A stretch of 64,000 nt of DNA from Pomphorhynchus laevis (taxonomy: Eukaryota; Acanthocephala; Palaeacanthocephala; Echinorhynchida; Pomphorhynchidae), in assembly GCA_012934845.2 (NCBI GenBank), contig WNNJ02002388.1, forward strand, positions 111,265 through 175,264, in the 5' to 3' direction. The notes under the pieces were generated by a model. The model searched no databases, was not told the DNA's origin, and saw only the letters and a program-made list of their open reading frames with translations. The translations under genes and the position numbers were made by a program. Position 1 is the stretch's first letter; every line of letters begins with the position of its first letter. Shown here piece by piece: positions 1 to 10,247 of the stretch.

Positions 1-530
1 AATATTTGATAAGCATACAAATATTGACAGTAAAAAAGTTTAAGATCTAATATATATACAATCTAGACATACATACAACAACTGAGATATAAAATCTACG
101 ATTAATCGGCAATCCGATTAATTGTCATACCTTCCGGCTTTTTAAACTTATCATCTCAGTTAAAATCAATTGCAATTACTTTAAAGCATCTTCAATGCCC
201 TAATATAAGCGGAATTTTCAATCAGATCGAAGAAATAGCTTAAACACACACTACTTATACAAGATTAATATACACAATTTACAGCATTACAGCAAAGGAA
301 TTTAATTCGCGAATTTGAAATTAACCTGAGGAAATCGCAAGCTAGACAGTCAAATTCGTCACAGCAAATCTAGAATCAACCGGCGGCTTGCTCACGCTCG
401 CCGACTCTACGACGCTTGGCAATTACAAACTTACTTACAATGTTACCAAACACAATGGCTGACGATGGGCAAGATCAAAATGATATTATCGTTTTTTAAT
501 AAAACCTTTTTTATTATTATGATATTATCA
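1..530. other. Unassigned AT-rich sequence, possible 5' remnant of an LTR element
   Basis: No gene was recognised. The more GC-rich patch around 380-480 reads like a leader followed by a short start codon context, and it could be the 5' part of the LTR-element fossil whose pol remnant resumes near 3.85 kb. A short sequence (atgatattatc) occurs at about 479-489 and again at about 520-530, just before the RLE LINE begins, which could be an insertion-site duplication. No matching terminal repeat was recognised at 5.46-5.83 kb. Low confidence. Confidence 0.25.
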
Positions 531-1239
531 GAGGTAAGCGGCCCTGTCGCATCTGCCAGAGGGACATCGCTTTAACAACTAATGGATGATTCCGCTTTCA
601 TAATCTAAGAGGTTCAAGGTGTCCAGGTTCGGGCGAAGGATTCGGCTGTTTCGACTATGCGTCCAAGGTCCAACCAAATGAAGCCACCACAGAGGTCATA
701 ACTCCAACATTAGCAATTCCAAGCGCTCGAGTCGAAACTTCGAACCGTCTATCATGACTTCAATCATGTTGGCGTAAGGAATCATTACTGTGCCAATATC
801 AAACATGCACTGCAGATCAAAGATGTCAGTTCATGGACAAAGTTGCTGCTCTTCGTAAAATCATGCTTCAGTGGCCCAATGTCCACAACATGCAAAGGTC
901 GATATAAGCTCGAGAAGTACATTTGTGACTCAATAAGAGCCTAAGCGACAACCGCCTTAACCGATGTGCTATCCATGATACAAACGCCACACAAATATGC
1001 AAACCGTCAACTAAACGGCAATTCAGAAATTGCTTGTATCAACCTGGCCAAGCATGGAAATTACGATAAAGCACACCAGGGTTTGGTTTCAGGAGGAATG
1101 GTCAGCCCATCTACACAAGAACGGACAACACTGCAAATACCACATCCCCTGACGTACAACATCTGGCGGGATCAGCCACTATCCTCACATAATCTTATAG
1201 AATGACTTTCAAACAATCCGATTTAGTCTATATATGTAG

Positions 1240-2764
1240 GCTGCGAGACCGTCATTGCCGCGGTCAACTCCTTTCTTTCAGCGTCGGAAAAAGGTTGCCT
1301 GGGGCTAAGACCGGAGCATATCCAGGACATGTTACAAGCAAATAGCGGCGGTTCGCTAGCAGAAAACCTGACGCACCTTGTCGACCACCTTCTGGCGAGA
1401 CTAGCGCCCTCTGAAGTGGCGCCTTACATAGCCGGCGCGAACTTGATCGCACTTCCCAAAAAGGACGGGGGTATAAGACCAATTGCCGTTGGCGAAACTC
1501 TACGCCGTATCTGCTCGAAATGCATGCCTCCAACTCCGCAAACGTTTAGCTGGTCTCCTATAAATAACACAACTAGGGTAGCAACCCCAAACGCAGTGGA
1601 AAGGATCGTTCACAACGTCCAACGAATAAACAAGCATCACGTCAACGACGACAACTAAGGCTGGGCAAAGATCGATATTTCAAATACCTTCAACTCATTG
1701 TCCAGAGCGCACTTACGAGCGGCGGTCCGAGAGAACGTCCCGGAGCTCTTGCCATGGTTTGACTTTTCATACAAGTGCAAGGCACCCCTTCGTTTTGGCC
1801 CGCAGGACCCTCTCAATTCATGTGAAGGAGTCCAGCAGGGTGTCTCGTTAGACCCGTTCCATCTCTCGTTGGCCATTAAGAAAACGATTGAACACGTTTC
1901 TCATATCCCTGGAATAAACCTCAACATGTGGTACCTGGACGATGGCATAGTCGGCGGGACGCCTTCGGCAATCGCATCCGCACTCGGCTGGCTAGACACG
2001 AGTTTCAAGGCGATTAAATTGTTACTAAACTGACGAAAGACAGAGGTCATCGGCACGCCTGAAGCCATAAGCTCTTGCTTGGCACTATCCGAGGTGGTTT
2101 CGGAGAACACCTCTGGAAACATGCATTTGTTAGGCATACCCATCGGTGACAAGTCCTTCATAGAAACCCACCTGACAAACGAGATTCTGCCACCGCTAAT
2201 CCAGACAATCGATGCAGTAGCCAAGCTGCCAGACCCTCAAGTCGGATACCTCCTACTCAAACACTGCGCTTCCTCGTCCAGGATAAACCACCTTCTCCGT
2301 TCAGTTGATCCAAGGATTACAAAAACGTTTTGTCAGTCATTCGACAGACAAATCGCCAGCGCCTTTCAGAAAATATGCGCATGTCAACTATACGAAGCAG
2401 CGAAATCACAGATGACACTCCCGATCCGTCTGGGTGGATTTGGTCTAAGATGCAATGCGGCGCATTCCAGAGCGCATTTATACATAGCGTGATGCAGGTC
2501 GGAGAAGAATACAGTCTGGATCCTACACTTTTTCCTGGCTATTCAGAGGCGTTAGCCACTCTTAGAACCACAGTGTTGTCTCACGTCATACCGTCTACGG
2601 AGGGTGGTCAATCATCAACATCACGCCTGATTGAAAATCTCGCCTCGACACAGCCGATACAATCATCTAGCGAAATGGATTGTGCCCGACTACATGCAGT
2701 GTCGTGTCCAAAAGCTGGGCTTGGCTTAGTGATGTACCAAATGCGGCATCTGGAACGGAATTAG
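1240..2764 (+). pseudogene. Reverse transcriptase domain of the RLE LINE
   Basis: Fragments in one frame at 1329-1658, 1698-2033 and 2079-2492, then a second frame at 2330-2764, cover fingers, palm and thumb. Visible motifs are ALPKKDGGIRPIAVGE (fingers), FGPQDPLNSCEGVQQGVSLDP (motif B region) and WYLDDGIVGG (motif C with both catalytic Asp). LLGIPIG at about 2.13 kb and TLPIRLGGFGLR at about 2.42 kb are the thumb motifs usual in this family. The shift of frame near 2.45 kb and the two stop codons make it a pseudogene. Function when alive: target-primed reverse transcription of the element RNA. Confidence 0.8.
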
Positions 2765-2792
2765 CACCCCACAATTCTGTATTCTAGTCCGC

Positions 2793-3758
2793 ATGTGGCT
2801 TGGGATTCCTTTACACGAAAAGGATTATAGATGCGGCCGCTGCATGCGCATAGCTGATAAGGAAGGCATACACTCGCTAACTTGCCAATACGGGGGTTAC
2901 CAAGGACTGCAGCATTGTGCTATTCGTGACGTGGTATTCGCAGCCGCACAATCAGCCCGGATGGATGTAGCTCTGGAAGTGCGAGGTATTATTCCGGACC
3001 TACGTGAACGGCCGGCAGACATCCTATTTTATGGGGACCCTCTCCATGCAATCGACTTTGCAGTCACTCACCCCCAACAGACGGCATACCGTCGCTCAGC
3101 TGCTAACGCACAGCTCGCCGCCGCTACATCGTACGCGGCTAATGTTAAAGACCGAAAGTACAAGAGCAGGGTCGAAGCAGCTGGGTATATATTCTCAGCC
3201 GCTGTTGTGGAGTTGTTTGGGGGATGGAATGAAGATGGACATAGGGTCATCAAACGGGTTGCAAATAACATGAGCCGGACAAGCGGAGTCATATACGCTG
3301 TGACGATCACGCATTTATACCAGCGCATTTCTATTGCAATAATGAGAGGCAACGCCAAAGCAATGTTAGCGTCACTTGACCAGATTCCAATATTGACATT
3401 TGATGGTGGACACCAGGAAACATGCGAACCCGGGAAACGCCTCCTCGAGCCAGACTCTTGTGCTTCGAGCCGAAGTCTTGATGTGATGGGACAACCGGTT
3501 TGCAAAGACAACAACAAAAACCATGCCCCAATGAATGAGTACGACGAAATAATCCCCGTGTCATGCCGGACTGAGATAGTGCACCAAATTCCCTATCTAC
3601 TGCCAATAATCCAGGCCAGCCCGTTTCCTAACATAAAAATAATGCCTCATCAACCTATCCAAACGATCATGACCATTGAAAAGCCGCGTACGACAAATGC
3701 GAAGATCGATATCGATAATGTTGAGTCTTTTCATGAGCATGAACTAGGTGGTCAGTAA
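2793..3758 (+). pseudogene. C-terminal zinc ribbon and PD-(D/E)XK endonuclease of the RLE LINE
   Basis: An open frame of 321 codons. It starts with a Cys/His cluster (CGRC-x9-GIHSLTC, about residues 14-31) typical of the pre-nuclease zinc ribbon. The nuclease core follows: ERPADILFYGDP with the first acidic residue, then HAIDFAVTHP with the second, and a Lys-rich helix (KDRKYKSR) further on. In the family these residues nick the target DNA for target-primed reverse transcription. The rest of the frame (after about residue 205) is low in recognisable motifs. It lies just downstream of the RT and in the same frame as its first part, so it was the C-terminal end of one polyprotein. No start codon of its own is implied. 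Confidence 0.75.
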
Positions 3759-3849
3759 ATAGTAAACGTTCGATGATGAAGCTCGAAGGAGAATCTTCAT
3801 TAAAAAACGCCGTCAACACTACGATTAGTATAGGAGGGCCAAAGAGTTA

Positions 3850-5460
3850 CTCCAACACTCCCTAATCGCATCGGCGATGACGTCGGCGATCACATTGACA
3901 ACAATAAGCCATTAACTGTCGAAACTGACGCATCCGCGACAACCATAGCCGCATCTCGCAGCCAAAAAGAAATACCCGTAGCCTTTTTCTCTCGGTCGTT
4001 GACCAATCCAGAGTCGCGATACTCGGCAATTGAGAAAAAAACGCATGCCATTGTGGAGTCACTTCGAAAGTGGATACACCGCCTTATCGGACGCTCTTTT
4101 ACGATTATTACTGATCAAAGGTCCGTATCGTTCATGCTAAACAACAAGAGCAAGAATCAAATCAAAAATGAGAAGATTAATAGATGGAGCCTCGAACTAT
4201 CAGAGTTCGAATTTAAGATTATCTACAGACCTGGCAAACAAAACCACGTTGCGGACACTTAGACGCGAGTCTGCGCAGCAGGGTCTGATCTAGCCTCTCT
4301 TAAACAACTACACGTTGATTTGCGCCATCCCGTTATACGACGCTTAACATCATATGTACTAAAAAACAATCTACCGTTTTGATGCGACGACGTAAGACTA
4401 ACTTGCAATAACTGCTCAGTTTGTTCAGAGATAAAACCCCAGTATCCGCATCTAGAAGGATCCCATGTTATAAAGTCGATTCGTCCATTTGAGAGGCTAT
4501 ACATGGACTTCAAAGGTCCTTTGCCAACATCAACACAGAGAAATCCTTACCTCCTGGTCGTGGTCGACGAATACAGTCGTTTTCCATTCGGTTTCCCCTG
4601 TAAAGACATAAGTTCACAAACAGTGATTAAAAAGATTGAACTGCTATTTTCGACGTTCGACACCACGGAGTTTATACATTATGATAACGCAACTTGCTTC
4701 AGGTCAACTGAGCTGAAACAATACTTACTATCTGGGAACATATCCTCAAGTCATTCGTTCCATTCAATTCCAGAGAAAACGAACAAGCGGAACGATTTGT
4801 CGGCCAAATTTGGACTACGATACGTCTAGCACTACGCACCTTCAATCTTAGAATAAAAGACAGGGAGAAAGTCCTACAACACGCTCTCAACTGCAGTCGT
4901 AGCTTACTATGTACAGTCACTAACGAATGTCCACACAATAGGATTTCCAGATACCGCCAACGATGCATTAAAAAAACCAACTCCCGCAATGGCTGACGCA
5001 TGCGCAGTCCGTGTTAGTGAAAAACCACAACCGAACATCCAAACATTGTCCTAACTTACTGCCAGCCAAACTAGAAAATATAAATCCTTATTATTCAACA
5101 GTCTCATACCCTAACGAACAGCATAGAACAGTCTCGAATCGCGATGTTGCAAGGTTATTTCAAGAATGCTGCAATAATAGCACACCAATGGATGAACTGA
5201 ATGAACCAACAATGGAAGGTATTCACGACCCATCAATAGAAGACAACCAACAAGGCACGCCAATAGCCTGCAAGGACAATGTCGAAGCAATAGCGGAAGC
5301 CGGCCGAAATACACTAACAAGCGAAATAATGAGCGATAGCGGTAATGGCAAGACACAGGGAACTTTCTTCAATGGCAACGACAACGATGCAGACGCCAAT
5401 GGACCGAAGAGACCAGTTAGAGCACGAAAAGCGCCGAGCTACCTGCATGATTATCTATGA
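3850..5460 (+). mobile_element. Fossil Ty3/gypsy-type LTR retroelement, 3' pol remnant
   Basis: Parts seen in order are an RNase H-like region (about 3.87-4.26 kb; TVETDAS, PVAFFSR, YSAIEK, ITDQRSVSFM, YRPGKQNHVAD), an integrase core region (about 4.44-5.0 kb; MDFKGPLP, VVVDEYSRFPF) and a hydrophilic C-terminal tail (5.01-5.46 kb) ending in a basic RARKAPSYLHDYL-like motif that closes Pol in many animal Ty3/gypsy elements. The element is broken and lacks recognisable gag, protease and RT here. Its LTRs were not identified with confidence, so its age cannot be estimated. The RLE LINE immediately upstream probably inserted into or replaced part of it. Confidence 0.75.
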
Positions 5461-5846
5461 CGTGGCAGAATGCGATGAAATTACCTTACAATTTACATTG
5501 TAAATCTTAACCCTTAATGTAAACTATTTACACTTACTGATTTACTACTTTGTTTTGTAGATATTACTCAATAAAGCTTTTTACAAGCGTATATGTTTAC
5601 ACTACAATTACGTAAGCATACAATCTACAAAATAGAACACGCAGCAACTGAGCACTTAAGACAAAGTTTCTTAATTCAAGCTCTATCATACTTACAAAAC
5701 TCTTAAAAAAATTCCTTTTTATGTGTTTTTAATAACTATGTTGCTTTCATTCGAGTGGCAAATATAGTTGCCACTAGATTGTTAGTATTATTTTGTGATA
5801 CAAATAAAGGCTTCTTGATTGATTATATAAATAGATATATATAATA
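5461..5846. other. Possible 3' LTR or flank of the fossil LTR element
   Basis: AT-rich, non-coding. It holds two AATAAA-type polyadenylation signals (about 5.57 and 5.80 kb) and a perfect small hairpin, gtggcaa-N6-ttgccac, at about 5.755-5.775 kb. The position right after the Pol tail fits a 3' LTR, but I could not find its partner. Confidence 0.3.
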
Positions 5847-6048
5847 TAATTTGTTGTTACACCTGCCCTGGGATACCAAATGGTGTACTCGTAAATAAAT
5901 CACTATGTTTTTCTCATGAGGAGGCATAAACACCAGGTAGCATCCTATATATCTACATCAAACTAAGAAATATAACCGAATTATTCTCGCAATATTCAAA
6001 GTCGCTACGTATACCCAGTCATTTTATGTGCGACGACAAACTTCCACA

Positions 6049-6090
6049 ACGGTAGATGCGTTTCGCTCTAACGGATCTCATCAGTACCGT
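6049..6090 (-). ncRNA. Type I hammerhead ribozyme motif, copy 1
   Basis: Read on the minus strand: helix I 5' arm ACGGUA, then the invariant CUGAUGA, helix II (GAUC/GAGC with one mismatch, loop CGUUA), GAAA, a minimal helix III (one A-U pair around a CGCA loop), cleavage nucleotide C, then helix I 3' arm UACCGU. Helix I is six perfect pairs. Predicted cleavage lies between 6055 and 6054. A very short helix III is the known form in Penelope-like elements and retrozymes, where it is thought to act as a dimer. Activity is inferred. Confidence 0.8.
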
Positions 6091-6512
6091 GATTTCAATA
6101 ATCATCCATAGTCGCCTTAACACACGCTAAAACAGTGTTTAAAGCTCGAAAAACAGAGCTACCCTTAATCTGAATCATCGGATTGAATTTAGCATAAGTA
6201 CTGTGCATGGCAGTGCGTATTGCGATTTAACCATGCATCAGGCACTAAATACTTTTTAATAGAAATGCTGTATAGCAGGGACACTTTTAAGTGTACAAAT
6301 ATATAAGATATAATTTGTTGTTACACCTGCCCTGGGACACCAAATTGTGTACTCGTAAATAAATCACCATGTTTTCCTCACGAGGAGGCATAAACATCAG
6401 GCAGCATTCTATATATCCTCATCAGACTAAGAAATATAACCGAATTATTCTCGCAATATTCAAAATCGCTACGTATGCCCAGTCATCCTATGTGTGACGA
6501 CAAACTTCCAAA

Positions 6513-6554
6513 ACGGTATGTGCGTTTCGCTCTAATGAAGCTCATCATTACCGT
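6513..6554 (-). ncRNA. Hammerhead ribozyme motif, copy 2 (probably inactive)
   Basis: The same fold 464 bp further on. Helix I (ACGGUA/UACCGU) and a four-pair helix II (GCUU/GAGC, loop CAUUA) are intact, and GAAA is intact. The first core base is A instead of C (AUGAUGA), and the bases before the cleavage point are CA instead of UC, so catalysis is unlikely. The helix II pairing is better here than in copy 1, which supports the structure by comparison. Confidence 0.7.
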
Positions 6555-6880
6555 GATTTCAATAATCATCCGTAGTCGCCTTAACACACGCTTAAACAGT
6601 GTTTAAAGCTCAAAAAACAGTACTACCCTAAATCTGAATTATCGGATGAAATTTAGCATAAGCTCTGTGCAAGGCAGTGCGCATTGCACTTTAACCATGC
6701 ATCAGGCACTAAATTCATTTTAATAGAAATGATGTTTAACAGGGACACTTTAAAGTGTGCAAATATATAAAACATAATTTGTTGTTACACCTGCCCTGGG
6801 ACACCAAATGGTGTACTCATAAATAAATCACTATGTTTTCCTCATGAAGAGGCATAAACACCATTCATCATCCTACTGTG

Positions 6881-7207
6881 CTCCGGGAGCTAATAAGCTT
6901 CAGTTTCATAATCGTAGATGTTGCCAAAAATCGGAGTTTGATTACAAGTAGAGCAGACTTCCTTATCACTCCTAGACGAGCTGATGGTAGCCGGCAGCAC
7001 TCGTCAGTAGGGTGAACTATCAGAAATGTCTATTTAATATATCACAAGGCATCCGAAACGACTGATGGTAGTTCACCCTACTGATGAGTGCTGCCAGCTA
7101 CCATCAGCCCGTCTTATAGTGATAAGGAAGTCTGCTCTACTTGTAATCAAACTCCGGTTTTTGGCAACATCTACGATTATGAAACTGAAGCTTATTAGCT
7201 CCCGGAG
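6881..7207. repeat. Fold-back (inverted repeat) element, arms about 130 bp
   Basis: Left arm 6881-7018 and right arm about 7070-7207 are inverted copies starting and ending at a ctccggg/cccggag terminus, around a spacer of about 50 bp. Each arm holds a hairpin with a CTGAYGAG box and a CGTC box separated by a short GC-rich stem. The element interrupts copy 3 of the 464 bp array. Confidence 0.8.
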
Positions 7208-7621
7208 AACAGTTTAACACAGTCAGATATAAAATTATAAAAATGTATCCTCCACAGGATCCTGTGAGAAAGCAAGCATAGACAGCAAGTAAATTTCCTG
7301 CCGAATAAAATTAGGATGATTCGGAAAGCACATGGTTAGTTTAAAGAGGCTATGACCATCCTACCACGTTAGCAAATTCTCGGAAATGCCTATGTAATAT
7401 ACCACAAGGCAGCCGAAACGACTGATGTTGCTTGATAGACTGGACTTCGATTCACGACTTTCAATCACGATATCACTTCTAGACAACCAATGAGTACCCG
7501 GCAACACTCATCAGTAGAATGAAGTACTCACTGGCCGTTTTATTGCTGTGCGGACCATCCTTAAATACTAGGTAGAGGTTGTTGCTGAATTGTCGTTGCA
7601 CTCGTTGGATCTTTAATGGAT

Positions 7622-7626
<5 letters not shown>

Positions 7627-7694
<68 letters not shown>
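7627..7694. repeat. (TA)n microsatellite
   Basis: An uninterrupted TA run of about 68 bp. Similar runs lie at 7851-7877, 8665-8725, 10157-10245 and 11111-11161, mostly at the joints of inverted repeats. Confidence 0.95.
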
Positions 7695-7697
<3 letters not shown>

Positions 7698-7755
7698 AAT
7701 CGTCAGGAGTTGAAATACTTCCAGCTGGGATCCTCGCAGGACACATAATGATATT

Positions 7756-7846
7756 TAATAGGTTGTAGAATTACCAGCAAAAACCAACAAAGTTTTTTAG
7801 AACGTTCTAAAAAACTTTGTTGGTTTTTGCTGGTAATTCTACAACC

Positions 7847-7851
<5 letters not shown>
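7756..7851. repeat. Perfect 96-bp palindrome
   Basis: Two 48 bp arms meet at 7803/7804 in the centre gaacgttc with no spacer. The arms are exact inverted copies as read, ending in taatagg/cctatta, and the right arm runs straight into a TA run. This implies a very recent origin, or an assembly artefact of a hairpin read. Confidence 0.9.
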
Positions 7852-7880
<29 letters not shown>

Positions 7881-8421
7881 GTAGTGCACAGATGTGCTGA
7901 GTAAACAACGGTCCAGGATTTCTTACGAAATACGGCATTTATACTAAATGGTGTTGCTTGATAGACTGGACTTCGATTCACGACTTTCAATCACCATGTC
8001 ACTTCTAGACGACCACTTCAGCATCGAAATGATGAGTACGTGGCAATGGCGGCGTTAGTAGTCAGGGTGTATGGAATTGGATATCATGAAGGAAGGATTC
8101 TGTAGCTGGTTTTCAATGCGAAAGTCACCTCGTGTGACCTAGCAACTATTCGTTACATAAATAAGAATCCATCAAAGGATCACCAGTCCCGATTCCAATC
8201 GATCTTCATGATCTCATACGATAAAATCTATAATAAGCATGCCAGAGAAGCATCTCGGACAATGCAGTTTCTGGACATCATGATGGAAGGTTTCATATAC
8301 TGTGTGAAATCTGGTAATCCTGGATTCGTAGCCTATCAGTCAAGAGCGCAAGCCAAGTACGGAGAGCGACAGCTCGAATCTCGGATAAGTCAAATTTCAA
8401 AAGGCGAAGAGTTGGTAGTCA

Positions 8422-8493
8422 GCCTTCTGACGAGCCCGGGGCTACCAACATGTGGCAAAAAGCGGGCGAAACGAAAACGGTTGTGGCAATGGC
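8422..8493 (+). ncRNA. Hammerhead-like motif with long helix II (443-bp family)
   Basis: Helix I 5' arm GCCUU is followed by CUGACGA (position 7 of the core is free, so this fits CUGANGA). Helix II is two stacked stems (GCCCG/CGGGC and GCUAC/GUGGC) around an internal loop. GAAA follows directly. A helix III ACG/UGG with one mispair comes next, then C and helix I 3' arm AAUGGC (GCC/GGC and UU/AA with one bulge). The mispair at the base of helix III argues for weak or no activity. Structure only; no test. Confidence 0.55.
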
Positions 8494-8663
8494 GCCGTTA
8501 GTAGTCAGGGTGTATGGAATTGGATATCATGAAGGAAGGATTCTGTAGCTGGTTTTCAATGCGAAAGTCACCTCGTGTGACCTAGCAACTATTCGTTACA
8601 TAAATAAGAATCCATCAAAGGATCACCAGTCCCGATTCCAATCGATCTTCATGATCTCATACG

Positions 8664-8727
<64 letters not shown>

Positions 8728-8897
8728 CGTATGAGATCATGAAGATCGATTGGAATCGGGACTGGTAATCCTTTGATGGATTCTTATTTATGTAACGAAT
8801 AGTTGCTAGGTCACACGAGGTGACTTTCGCATTAAAAACCAGCTACAGAATCCTTCCTTCATGATATCCAATTCCATACACCCTGACTACTAACGGC

Positions 8898-8969
8898 GCC
8901 ATTGCCACAACCGTTTTCGTTTCGCCCGCTTTTTGCCACATGTTGGTAGCCCCGGGCTCGTCAGAAGGC
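8898..8969 (-). ncRNA. Hammerhead-like motif, 443-bp family, minus copy 1
   Basis: Same core (CUGACGA, GCCCG/CGGGC, GAAA) as the copy at 8422-8493, inverted. Confidence 0.5.
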
Positions 8970-9340
8970 TGACTACCAACTCTTCGCCTTTTGAAATTTG
9001 ACTTATCCGAGATTCGAGCTGTCGCTCTCCGTACATGGCTTGCGCTCTTGACTGCTAGGCTACGAATCCAGGATTACCAGATTTCACACAGTATATGAAA
9101 CCTTCCATCATGATATCCAGAAACTGCATTGTCCGAGATGCTTCTCTGGCATGCTTATTATAGATTTTACAGTTTGAGATCATGAAGATCGATTGGAATC
9201 GGGACTGGTGATCCTTTGATGGATTCTTATTTATGTAACGAATAGTTGCTAGGTCACACGAGGTGACTTTCGCATTAAAAACCAGCTACAGAATCCTTCC
9301 TTCATGATATCCAATTCCATACACCCTGACTACTAACGGC

Positions 9341-9412
9341 GCCATTGCCACAACCGTTTTCGTTTCGCCCGCTTTTTGCCACATGTTGGTAGCCCCGGGC
9401 TCGTCAGAAGGC
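9341..9412 (-). ncRNA. Hammerhead-like motif, 443-bp family, minus copy 2
   Basis: Same core, 443 bp from the previous minus-strand copy. Confidence 0.5.
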
Positions 9413-9538
9413 TGACTACCAACTCTTCGCCTTTTGAAATTTGACTTATCCGAGATTCGAGCTGTCGCTCTCCGTACTCGGATAAGTCAAATTTGACTCG
9501 GATAAGTCAAATTTCAAAAGGCGAAGAGTTGGTAGTCA

Positions 9539-9610
9539 GCCTTCTGACGAGCCCGGGGCTACCAACATGTGGCAAAAAGCGGGCGAAACGAAAACGGTTG
9601 TGGCAATGGC
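9539..9610 (+). ncRNA. Hammerhead-like motif, 443-bp family, plus copy 2
   Basis: Same core, just right of the second fold-back turn. Confidence 0.5.
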
Positions 9611-9980
9611 GCCGTTAGTAGTCAGGGTGTATGGAATTGGATATCATGAAGGAAGGATTCTGTAGCTGGTTTTTAATGCGAAAGTCACCTCGTGTGACCT
9701 AGCAACTATTCGTTACATAAATAAGAATCCATCAAAGGATCACCAGTCCCGATTCCAATCGATCTTCATGATCTCAAACTGTAAAATCTATAATAAGCAT
9801 GCCAGAGAAGCATCTCGGACAATGCAGTTTCTGGATATCATGATGGAAGGTTTCATATACTGTGTGAAATCTGGTAATCCTGGATTCGTAGCCTAGCAGT
9901 CAAGAGCGCAAGCAAGTACGGAGAGCGACAGCTCGAATCTCGGATAAGTCAAATTTCAAAAGGCGAAGAGTTGGTAGTCA

Positions 9981-10052
9981 GCCTTCTGACGAGCCCGGGG
10001 CTACCAACATGTGGCAAAAAGCGGGCGAAACGAAAACGGTTGTGGCAATGGC
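9981..10052 (+). ncRNA. Hammerhead-like motif, 443-bp family, plus copy 3
   Basis: Same core, 442 bp after the copy at 9539. Confidence 0.5.
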
Positions 10053-10154
10053 GCCGTTAGTAGTCAGGGTGTATGGAATTGGATATCATGAAGGAAGGAT
10101 TCTGTAGCTGGTTTTTAATGCGAAAGTCACCTCGTGTGACCTAGCAACTATTCG

Positions 10155-10245
<91 letters not shown>

Positions 10246-10247
<2 letters not shown>

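Larger units (their letters stand above)
531..3790 (+). mobile_element. Non-LTR retrotransposon with restriction-like endonuclease (RLE type), decayed
   Basis: The element reads 5' to 3' as an N-terminal zinc-finger segment (about 534-720; Cys-x2-Cys then His and Cys, ending in CPGSG), a reverse transcriptase (about 1.24-2.76 kb) and a C-terminal zinc ribbon plus PD-(D/E)XK nuclease (2.79-3.76 kb). RT hallmarks are the LPKKDGGIRPIAVGETLRR block near 1.46 kb, GVQQGVSLDP near 1.83 kb and the catalytic YLDDG at about 1.93 kb. The coding frame is mainly one frame with in-frame stops at 1656-1658 and 2031-2033 and an excursion to another frame between about 2.45 and 2.77 kb, so it is dead. This domain order (zinc finger, RT, C-terminal nuclease) is that of R2/NeSL/Hero-like elements with early-type nucleases; the exact clade cannot be set by eye. 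Confidence 0.8.
5847..6880. repeat. Tandem 464-bp repeat, 2.2 copies, each full copy with a hammerhead motif
   Basis: The marker sequence taatttgttgttacacc recurs at 5847, 6311 and 6775, giving an exact period of 464 bp. Copies 1 and 2 are full length; copy 3 stops at about 6875, where a fold-back element starts. The copies differ by scattered substitutions. Tandem terminal repeats of this size with minus-strand hammerhead motifs are typical of Penelope-like element pLTRs and of animal retrozymes. No reverse transcriptase lies beside this array, so it may be a non-autonomous unit. Confidence 0.85.
7208..8045. repeat. Decayed repeat units related to the 39.1 kb tandem repeat, with TA runs
   Basis: Two blocks (about 7.42-7.62 kb and 7.88-8.04 kb) share the series gttgcttgatagactgg, cttcgattcacgac and a hairpin with an actcatcag box; the same series recurs at 39.1-39.5 kb. 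Two (TA)n runs (7627-7694 and 7851-7877) and the 96 bp palindrome lie between them. No gene was seen. Confidence 0.6.
8040..10245. repeat. Compound inverted and tandem array of a 443-bp monomer
   Basis: Monomers run in plus orientation at 8040-8664, minus at 8726-9475 and plus at about 9490-10156. A TA run forms the first turn (8665-8725), and a short duplicated gataagtcaaattt block forms the second turn (about 9.47-9.51 kb). Within each block the monomer repeats head to tail with a period of 442-443 bp (for example 9539 to 9981 and 8898 to 9341). The copies are nearly identical. The array ends in a TA run at 10157-10245. Each monomer contains one hammerhead-like motif. Confidence 0.85.

Noticed and set aside
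6881-7207. Hairpins with CTGAYGAG in the 6.9-kb fold-back as hammerhead ribozymes
   Set aside because: The outer stem is good, but GAAA and a closed helix II are absent from the expected places; the CTGACGAG box pairs with CTCGTC instead.
7580-7990. Minus-strand frames rich in IYIYIY
   Set aside because: Translations of TA runs.
8208-8501. A 97-codon plus-strand frame inside the 443-bp array
   Set aside because: The equivalent frame in the sister copy near 9.78-10.05 kb has a stop codon and a lost base, and the sequence is better explained as a structured repeat. Not a gene.
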